Under the pieces are notes generated by a model that made no database searches, was not told the DNA's origin, and saw only the letters and a list, made by a program, of their open reading frames with translations. A program made the position numbers and the translations under genes. DNA of 11,334 nt from Patescibacteria group bacterium UBA6130 (lineage in GTDB: Bacteria; Patescibacteriota; Microgenomatia; UBA12405; UBA6130): assembly GCA_002428285.1 (NCBI GenBank), contig DIVO01000068.1, forward strand, positions 22,744 to 34,077, written 5' to 3'. Shown in pieces: positions 5,800 through 10,284 of the stretch (the stretch's first letter is position 1; every line of letters begins with the position of its first letter).

Positions 5800-6296
5800 G
5801 GACATGCTTTTATTGAAATACTGCCATTTCCTTCAATTAATATCTTTCTTTCACAGCCATTATATCGGATAAAAAGCTCATGATCGACATCATCGGTTGT
5901 CTTACCGGACAATGACCGAAACCCAAACGAACAATTACTGGACGTTCCGCTTGAGTTGCAAAAAAGTCTATCTTTGTAACCATTATCATCCAATATTGTC
6001 GTTCCTTGTTGATCTGGAGTTCCATTCACGTCGAGACAGAACTCCGTGTAGGAGAGTTCGCCATCAACAACATCTATCATATAATAATTCAGGTTCACAC
6101 AAGACGGACTAGCTTTTTCTCCCGAAACGGCCTTGCTTTTAATCAATACCAGTTGGGAATAAACTTCTTCGGCAGCAACATCGGCTATTTTAGCCGTATT
6201 GAAATTTCTGTATCCGGCAATAGCGGCACCAGCAGCCAATAGAGAAATTGCAATTGCGATTAAGATCTCAATCAAGCTAAAGCCGTTTTTAGTCAT
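5796..6296 (-). CDS. Prepilin-like minor pilin (FimT/GspH-like)
   Basis: A PilD substrate of 166 residues. The cleavage site is NG|FSLIE with G5 at -1 and E10 at +5; the hydrophobic helix ILIAIAISLLAAGAAIAGY ends near residue 29. The AAEEVYSQLVLIKSKAVSG stretch (about 40-58) resembles the helix of FimT/GspH minor pilins, where it continues from the N-terminal helix, and ends differ from the GspG-like group. Six Cys are present, the last in the C-terminal ACP. It opens the minor-pilin trio and has its own well-formed promoter 10 nt before the ATG. The assignment as FimT/GspH-like is from pattern and gene order and is moderately secure; its identity as a prepilin is firm. Confidence 0.82.
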   Translation of the reverse strand: MTKNGFSLIEILIAIAISLLAAGAAIAGYRNFNTAKIADVAAEEVYSQLVLIKSKAVSGEKASPSCVNLNYYMIDVVDGELSYTEFCLDVNGTPDQQGTTILDDNGYKDRLFCNSSGTSSNCSFGFRSLSGKTTDDVDHELFIRYNGCERKILIEGNGSISIKACP

Positions 6297-6306
6297 TTAT
6301 TAATAG

Positions 6307-6335
6307 ATTTTAGGCAATTAGGAGGAAAGTATCAA
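6307..6335 (-). promoter_or_regulatory. Strong sigma70-type promoter before the minor pilin trio
   Basis: On the minus strand TTGATA (6330-6335) and TAAAAT (6307-6312) each match 5 of 6 consensus bases and are spaced by exactly 17 nt. It occupies the 35-nt gap after the pilin gene ending at 6332; that gene's TGA stop is part of the -35. Only 10 nt lie between the -10 and the next ATG (6296), so the message would be leaderless or nearly so, and no SD is present there. Confidence 0.5.
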
Positions 6336-6721
6336 GGAGGGGACATTCGATGGGTACAGACACTATCACCGCATAAGCTCGATCCACAACCATTATTTGC
6401 TAAATCGCTTTCAATATAGGCACAAAGGGTATAGGTCGAACCATCTGAAGAATAATAATAGGAATAATTGTCTGGCTTGGGATCGGTCGGTATCTCGTTA
6501 ATATAGGTAGTCGCCAAACTATTAAGGTCCAGGGGATAAACACCTTCTTCTGATCTATAGATCTCAAGAGCTGATCTGAGAGTTTCTAAATCCGAAATTC
6601 TTTTGTTGTCCCTGCTTCTTTTGCTCGCTGAAGCATAAGACACAACGGCAATTGAGGTTAATAGAAGAATTATCGTTGTCGTAACCAGTAGTTCAATTAA
6701 AGTAAAACCTTTGTTTTTCAT
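6332..6721 (-). CDS. GspG-like prepilin paralog (array member 5)
   Basis: A PilD substrate of 129 residues, the shortest of the array. Cleavage site KG|FTLIE with G5 and E10; hydrophobic helix to about residue 30; then the array motif KRSRDNKRISDLETLRSALEIY (in two parts: RSRD..R, then DL..LRSALEIY), IPTDP at about 75-79, and NYSYYYSSDGSTYTLCAYIE. Four Cys, three of them in the short tail (GC, LC, VC). The tail ends THRMSPP and lacks the YxYxV-type terminal strand of its neighbours, so the C-terminus may have diverged or been replaced. The start overlaps the upstream stop as TAATG; a longer upstream reading is out-of-frame neighbour sequence. No SD. Confidence 0.87.
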   Translation of the reverse strand: MKNKGFTLIELLVTTTIILLLTSIAVVSYASASKRSRDNKRISDLETLRSALEIYRSEEGVYPLDLNSLATTYINEIPTDPKPDNYSYYYSSDGSTYTLCAYIESDLANNGCGSSLCGDSVCTHRMSPP

Positions 6722-7131
6722 TATTGTTGATTTGCGACACAGTAATAATCTCCTCCTGATGCATAAACACAACCAGCATTCGAATTACCGGTACCGGCTT
6801 GCTCCAATATAGCACAAATACAATAAGTATCTGTATCAGCATCACAAACGTAGCTATAATCATAGGTTTCAGGTTTGGGATCATCAGGAAGACCTCCAGG
6901 CAAAAATTCGTCTCCTGGAATACAACCTTCAGGATAACCGACATTTTTTGCATAATACATCTCTAATGCTTTCTGAACTGCCTGAATATCTTCCTTTCTC
7001 CTGGCATCTCTCCCTCTCTGCTGAACTCCCGAATAGGCAACGGAAGCAGCAGCAACTAATAGGCCAATTATCGAAATAACAATCAAAAGTTCAAACAAGG
7101 TGAAACCGGCTTTTTCAATATATTTTTTCAT
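6721..7131 (-). CDS. GspG-like prepilin paralog (array member 4)
   Basis: A PilD substrate of 136 residues. Cleavage site AG|FTLFE with G9 and E14 and a hydrophobic helix to about residue 35. Array motifs follow: RGRDARRKEDIQAVQKALEM (with YY next), the loop LPDDPKP, and YDYSYVCDADTDTYCICAIL with three Cys close together. The C-terminus GGDYYCVANQQ matches the Y.Y.V-type terminal strand seen in other members. Six Cys in all. The gap to the preceding gene is 23 nt with no SD; TTGCAG and TATGTT spaced by 18 nt could be a weak promoter whose -10 lies 6 nt before the ATG. It hands over to the next pilin by TAATG. Confidence 0.88.
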   Translation of the reverse strand: MKKYIEKAGFTLFELLIVISIIGLLVAAASVAYSGVQQRGRDARRKEDIQAVQKALEMYYAKNVGYPEGCIPGDEFLPGGLPDDPKPETYDYSYVCDADTDTYCICAILEQAGTGNSNAGCVYASGGDYYCVANQQ

Positions 7132-7154
7132 TTATTTAACATAACAAATAATCC

Positions 7155-7589
7155 TTAATTACTGCAAGCATAATATTCATACCCGCTATCACACGGGCCG
7201 GGATCGCAGATATCAGTTATTGAACACCTATTTTTACTGGTTGCTATGTCAGAATCCCCGGAATTTTCAAGACAAGCCATCAGAATAAATTTTTCACTAT
7301 TTCCATCTATGCAGTAGGAATAATTATCTCCTAAAGGATCCTGAGGAACCTGGGGCATATAGGTTTCACCAAGAGAGTATATATCATCAATGTATCTCTG
7401 ATGATCATTGTAATCCATTCTTAAAGCTGTTTTTATTGACTCCAAATCTCGCTTTCTGTTCGCATCCCTTGCCCTTAAACGATAGCCTATTAAATTGGGT
7501 AAAATAATGCCGGTGAGAAGACCTATGATAAACAAAACAACCAATAGTTCAATTAAAGTAAAGCCTTGTTTATTTTTTTTAATTATCAT
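7155..7589 (-). CDS. GspG-like prepilin paralog (array member 3)
   Basis: A PilD substrate of 144 residues. Cleavage site QG|FTLIE with G9 and E14; hydrophobic helix to about 33; then LRARDANRKRDLESIKTAL and the loop VPQDPLGDNYSY, the closest in the array to the DPWGxPYxY segment of T2SS GspG. Six Cys: SYC, MAC, NRC, DIC, GPC and YAC; the tail CDPGPCDSGYEYYACSN is Cys-dense. The ATG at 7589 overlaps the upstream TGA as ATGA; a TTG two codons upstream is in frame but less likely. No SD, consistent with translational coupling to the preceding pilin. Confidence 0.88.
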   Translation of the reverse strand: MIIKKNKQGFTLIELLVVLFIIGLLTGIILPNLIGYRLRARDANRKRDLESIKTALRMDYNDHQRYIDDIYSLGETYMPQVPQDPLGDNYSYCIDGNSEKFILMACLENSGDSDIATSKNRCSITDICDPGPCDSGYEYYACSN

Positions 7590-8101
7590 GGACAAGCCTC
7601 ATTTGGATTCGCATTTGTACTGCTAACAACATAATTATATATACCTCCATTACAATCTAACATAATATTATTATCTGGATCTACACAACTAAGGATATCG
7701 GGATCACTTCCATTTTCAAGAAGAGCATAAAGAAAATATTTATTGGTTGAGCTATCATAACTATAACAGTACTCACTGTCATCTGTGGGGTCGCTGGGAA
7801 GCAAGCTCATATAAACAACCGTGTCCCCGTCAATTTGCATTGAGAAGGAATCTTCACCCCAAGCAAAACTATCGTCTCCAACAGATATCTTTCCATTGGT
7901 CGAGATGGGAAATATATTATTATCAACATAATACAATTGGAGTGCTCTGGAAATATTTTCAAGATCAGCTTTTCTAGCTGCATCTCTAGCTCTTCTCTGA
8001 CTGTTTCTAAACTGACCAAGACCAATTACAGACAAAATCCCCATAATTGCCATTACTATTAAAAGCTCAATTAGTGTAAATCCCTTTTTATTTTTAATCA
8101 T
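7586..8101 (-). CDS. GspG-like prepilin paralog (array member 2)
   Basis: A PilD substrate of 171 residues. Cleavage site KG|FTLIE with G7 and E12; hydrophobic helix to about 30; then RRARDAARKADLENISRAL with QLYY, an insertion rich in Gly/Asp/Ser before LLPSDPTDD, and YCYSYDSSTNKYFLYALLE. Here the Cys of the usual LCA position is Tyr, while a Cys appears in YCYSY, as if a disulfide partner has moved. The tail has GGIYNYVVSSTN and ends ACP. Four Cys. Its frame is open far upstream, but the prepilin leader fixes the start at 8101, overlapping the upstream stop by 8 nt. No SD. Confidence 0.88.
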   Translation of the reverse strand: MIKNKKGFTLIELLIVMAIMGILSVIGLGQFRNSQRRARDAARKADLENISRALQLYYVDNNIFPISTNGKISVGDDSFAWGEDSFSMQIDGDTVVYMSLLPSDPTDDSEYCYSYDSSTNKYFLYALLENGSDPDILSCVDPDNNIMLDCNGGIYNYVVSSTNANPNEACP

Positions 8102-8747
8102 TTTTCTTAAAGATATAACATCTATCCTCTTCATTGCACTCATCTCTGATATAACAAGGATATCGAAGACACTGACTAATATCATCCCCCGTAGCTTGAC
8201 ATTCATCGGTATAAACAAAATAAAGATCAGGATCACAGATATTGTTTTCATTATATTCATCTGTTGCTCCTCCAATAGCATCGGAAGGGGATTTGTTTCC
8301 ACTAGAGACACCATAATTATAATCAATTTCGGCAACCCTGCAATGAGGATCACTACAAGGATTGTTTTCCGCTTCGGAGCTGGTTTGCATTACATTGGTA
8401 TAAATCGCATACCAGGTTGGACAAACCGAGGGTTGAACAGTTATCTTATATGGTTCTCCGGTTTCAGGATCACAAGGTACCTTGCTCAGCCAAGGCATAA
8501 AAGTAGGCTCATTACAGTAAGTTAAGGCTATCAAAGGTGTACCTATAGGATAACAGCCTGTATCATTAAAATACTCTTCAAAAGCAGTTTTAATTTCATG
8601 GATATCGCTTTTTCTCTCACCATCGTATCCTTTTCTTAATTGTCCTCTATAACTAAGTAAAAAGGCAGTTAGAAGAATAGCTAGAATAGCTATAACGATC
8701 ATAATTTCAGCAAGAGTTATACCCTGATTTAACTTTATTTTTTTCAT
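8094..8747 (-). CDS. Large Cys-rich prepilin (12 Cys), array member 1
   Basis: A PilD substrate of 217 residues. Cleavage site QG|ITLAE with G9 at -1, Ile at +1 and E14 at +5; hydrophobic helix to about 31. The head region keeps the array pattern in weaker form: YDGERKSDIHEIKTAFEEYF, then KVPCDPETGEPYKI, the GspG-like DP..G.PY loop. The second half is an extra domain with most of the twelve Cys (NNPC, PHC, NIC, DEC, SQC, YPC, DEC, DRC) and a YNYGVSSGN segment shared with the next paralog. Twelve Cys allow six disulfides, so this looks like a rigid, exposed minor pilin, possibly at the tip; that role is inferred. It follows pilD after 9 nt, without SD. Confidence 0.86.
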   Translation of the reverse strand: MKKIKLNQGITLAEIMIVIAILAILLTAFLLSYRGQLRKGYDGERKSDIHEIKTAFEEYFNDTGCYPIGTPLIALTYCNEPTFMPWLSKVPCDPETGEPYKITVQPSVCPTWYAIYTNVMQTSSEAENNPCSDPHCRVAEIDYNYGVSSGNKSPSDAIGGATDEYNENNICDPDLYFVYTDECQATGDDISQCLRYPCYIRDECNEEDRCYIFKKND

Positions 8748-8756
8748 TTATAGCTA

Positions 8757-9563
8757 TTACATCGGCAGATAATCTTTAATAAAGATATATAATTGCGGAA
8801 AAAAAAGCAAACTAAACCAAAAGCCCAAAATCAGGAAAGGCCCAAAAGGCACAGCTGTCTTTATTGACTTTCCCTTTAAAATCATTAAGCCCAATCCATA
8901 AATTGCTCCTGTAAAAAAAGCAAAATAATATCCAATAATACTTGGAAGCCAACCCAAGAAAAAACCCAAGAAAAAAGATAATTTCACATCACCCAATCCC
9001 ATACCTTTGCCTTTTGTAATCAAATGAAGAAAAAGGAAAAAAGCGACTGAGGCCAGTCCGGAAAAAAGAAAGTGTAATAAACCGCTGCCCAACAATAAGT
9101 GATACCCAAAAGCAAGTAAACTTAAAATAACAACAAGTTCATCAAAAATAAATTTGTAAAACAAATCTACCCAAAAAGTAATAGCCAGAAGCGAAGCAAT
9201 CAAAAACAAGATTGCCAAAATCAACCACTGGTTTTCCAGGTCAATAAAATTTTCTTGCCAATATAAATAGGTGATAAGAAAAACTAAACCCGAAAACAAT
9301 TCGGCCAGTAGAAACCAAAAGGGAATAGGGGAGTGGCAAGTTCGACATCTGCCCTTAAAAAGAAGGAAGCCGACAACGGGAATATTCTCCCACCAGCAAA
9401 GCTGTCTTTTGCAGGAATCACAAATTGAACGCTGATTATCCAATCCCAATGCCTGTCTCCACGAAAACGCGCCTGATATTCTCAGGCGCGTCACCACTAC
9501 CGCGGTAAAACTGCCATTTAAAAGTCCCAAAATGACCGCGGCTGCGGCCAGCGCCCACTTCAT
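8757..9563 (-). CDS. pilD: Prepilin peptidase / N-methyltransferase PilD (TFPP)
   Basis: PilD is a polytopic aspartic protease that cuts prepilins after Gly-1 and usually methylates the new N-terminus. The 268-residue product has an N-terminal membrane helix, then the cytoplasmic zinc-type tetracysteine domain with C48/C51 (CDSC) and C73/C76 (CRTC) around NIPVVGFLLFKGRCR, followed by about six more membrane segments. The two catalytic aspartates are probably D133 in FWVDLFYKF and D192 in GMGLGDVKL. The usual IPD after the first Asp reads FIFDEL here. The start at 9563, two nt after the pilin stop, gives a normal N-terminus; an upstream start would overlap the pilin gene. A GC-rich hairpin sits in codons 25-33. 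It lies directly upstream of eight of its nine likely substrates. Confidence 0.93.
   Translation of the reverse strand: MKWALAAAAVILGLLNGSFTAVVVTRLRISGAFSWRQALGLDNQRSICDSCKRQLCWWENIPVVGFLLFKGRCRTCHSPIPFWFLLAELFSGLVFLITYLYWQENFIDLENQWLILAILFLIASLLAITFWVDLFYKFIFDELVVILSLLAFGYHLLLGSGLLHFLFSGLASVAFFLFLHLITKGKGMGLGDVKLSFFLGFFLGWLPSIIGYYFAFFTGAIYGLGLMILKGKSIKTAVPFGPFLILGFWFSLLFFPQLYIFIKDYLPM
9464..9491 (-). terminator. GC-rich terminator-like hairpin inside pilD
   Basis: ACGCGCCTGA (9467-9476) and TCAGGCGCGT (9482-9491) form a perfect 10-bp inverted repeat around 5 nt. On the minus (coding) strand the stem is followed by four T (the stem's last T plus three), then CG, so it resembles a short-tract intrinsic terminator or attenuator; on the plus strand no T run follows. 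It is far more GC-rich than its surroundings and lies 72 nt after the pilD ATG. It could give partial termination, stabilise the 3' end of the pilin message, or be neutral coding sequence. Confidence 0.42.
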
Positions 9564-9565
9564 TT

Positions 9566-10222
9566 TTATTCCGGAACACAGACAAACAATGAATCTGTTG
9601 TGCCAGACCAAGCCAAAGTATAATCCCCAAAATTAGTTGAATCTACTTCCAAAATACTCTGTGGTACAACAGCACCTCCCGTCATGCCCAAATCCCACAG
9701 CTTAACTCTTTCGGAAGGGGTATGATTTACGTTAGCAATGGGAATAAAACAAACATAAACAGAACTATCTTGATCAGGTTTATAAACATAAAGTTGATTG
9801 GAATAATCAACTGTCCCAGAGAACTGATCTTTACTCCTAAATTGAGATTTTAACTCATCAGATGTAATTAAGACCCCATTTGCAGTACAATCCCCATCTA
9901 AGTTATATCCACCATTATCCGCACAAACACCTGAACCTGAATAGGTTCCTAAGCCTTGAAAAGAACTAGATAGTGTTAATGCATCATTTCCTGTCAAAGC
10001 ACTTGCCATCCAAGGATACTCGCCAGTTGAAGTATAATACCTCTCAATAGCACCCAATAACTCTGAGGCGTCGTTTTTGAATCTCGAATCCCTTGCCCTA
10101 TTTATCTGTTCAATAGGATTTAAAGTGGCTACGATGGCAACAGCCAAAATGGCGATAAGAGTAATAACAATCAAAAGTTCTACCAAGGTAAAACCCATAT
10201 TTAATTTGTATTTTTTCACCAT
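9566..10222 (-). CDS. Probable major type IV pilin (prepilin)
   Basis: A PilD substrate of 218 residues. Leader of ten basic residues, cleavage site MG|FTLVE with G10 and E15, hydrophobic helix LLIVITLIAILAVAIVATL to about 37, then NPIEQINRARDSRFKNDASE and LLGAIERYYTSTGEYPW. The remaining globular part is Ser/Thr/Gly-rich with four Cys (GVC, GDC, YVC, FVC), the last close to the C-terminus. Its separate promoter, the strong SD, and its place directly before pilD suggest that it is the highly expressed main subunit; this is an inference. A GTG two codons upstream (10228) is part of the SD, so ATG 10222 is preferred. It differs from the next five pilins in lacking the PxDP loop. Confidence 0.88.
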   Translation of the reverse strand: MVKKYKLNMGFTLVELLIVITLIAILAVAIVATLNPIEQINRARDSRFKNDASELLGAIERYYTSTGEYPWMASALTGNDALTLSSSFQGLGTYSGSGVCADNGGYNLDGDCTANGVLITSDELKSQFRSKDQFSGTVDYSNQLYVYKPDQDSSVYVCFIPIANVNHTPSERVKLWDLGMTGGAVVPQSILEVDSTNFGDYTLAWSGTTDSLFVCVPE

Positions 10223-10224
10223 TT

Positions 10225-10235
10225 TCACCCCCTTT
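10225..10235 (-). promoter_or_regulatory. Strong Shine-Dalgarno of the major pilin gene
   Basis: AAAGGGGGTGA on the minus strand matches AGGAGGTGA in 8 of 9 positions and ends 2 nt before the ATG at 10222, with the G run at the usual distance. It is the strongest ribosome binding site in the window and stands out against SD-less neighbours. Confidence 0.8.
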
Positions 10236-10255
10236 CAGTTTTTAATATTCATAAA

Positions 10256-10284
10256 ATTATAAGTCATTGATTCTTTTTTTAAAA
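10256..10284 (-). promoter_or_regulatory. Candidate promoter of the major pilin gene
   Basis: A perfect TATAAT lies at 10256-10261 on the minus strand, 33 nt before the pilin ATG, in the 56-nt gap after pilC. The -35 at 17 nt (TTTTAA, 10279-10284) is weak. A consensus TTGACA exists at 10291-10296 but is 29 nt away, too far to pair with it. The gap size allows a leader of about 26 nt carrying the strong SD. Confidence 0.4.

Noticed and set aside
6552..6563. Perfect 12-bp palindrome GATCTATAGATC inside a pilin gene
   Set aside because: A few 12-bp palindromes are expected by chance in 11 kb, it encodes ordinary conserved residues (IYRSE) and has no loop or T run.
6722..6772. Longer N-terminus (MCLCIRRR...) for the pilin at 6332-6721
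   Set aside because: It is an out-of-frame reading of the preceding pilin's tail; the canonical short leader and TAATG overlap fix the start at 6721.
8102..8353. Long open extension upstream of the pilin start at 8101
   Set aside because: The prepilin leader begins at 8101; the upstream codons overlap the preceding pilin gene in another frame and show no pilin features.
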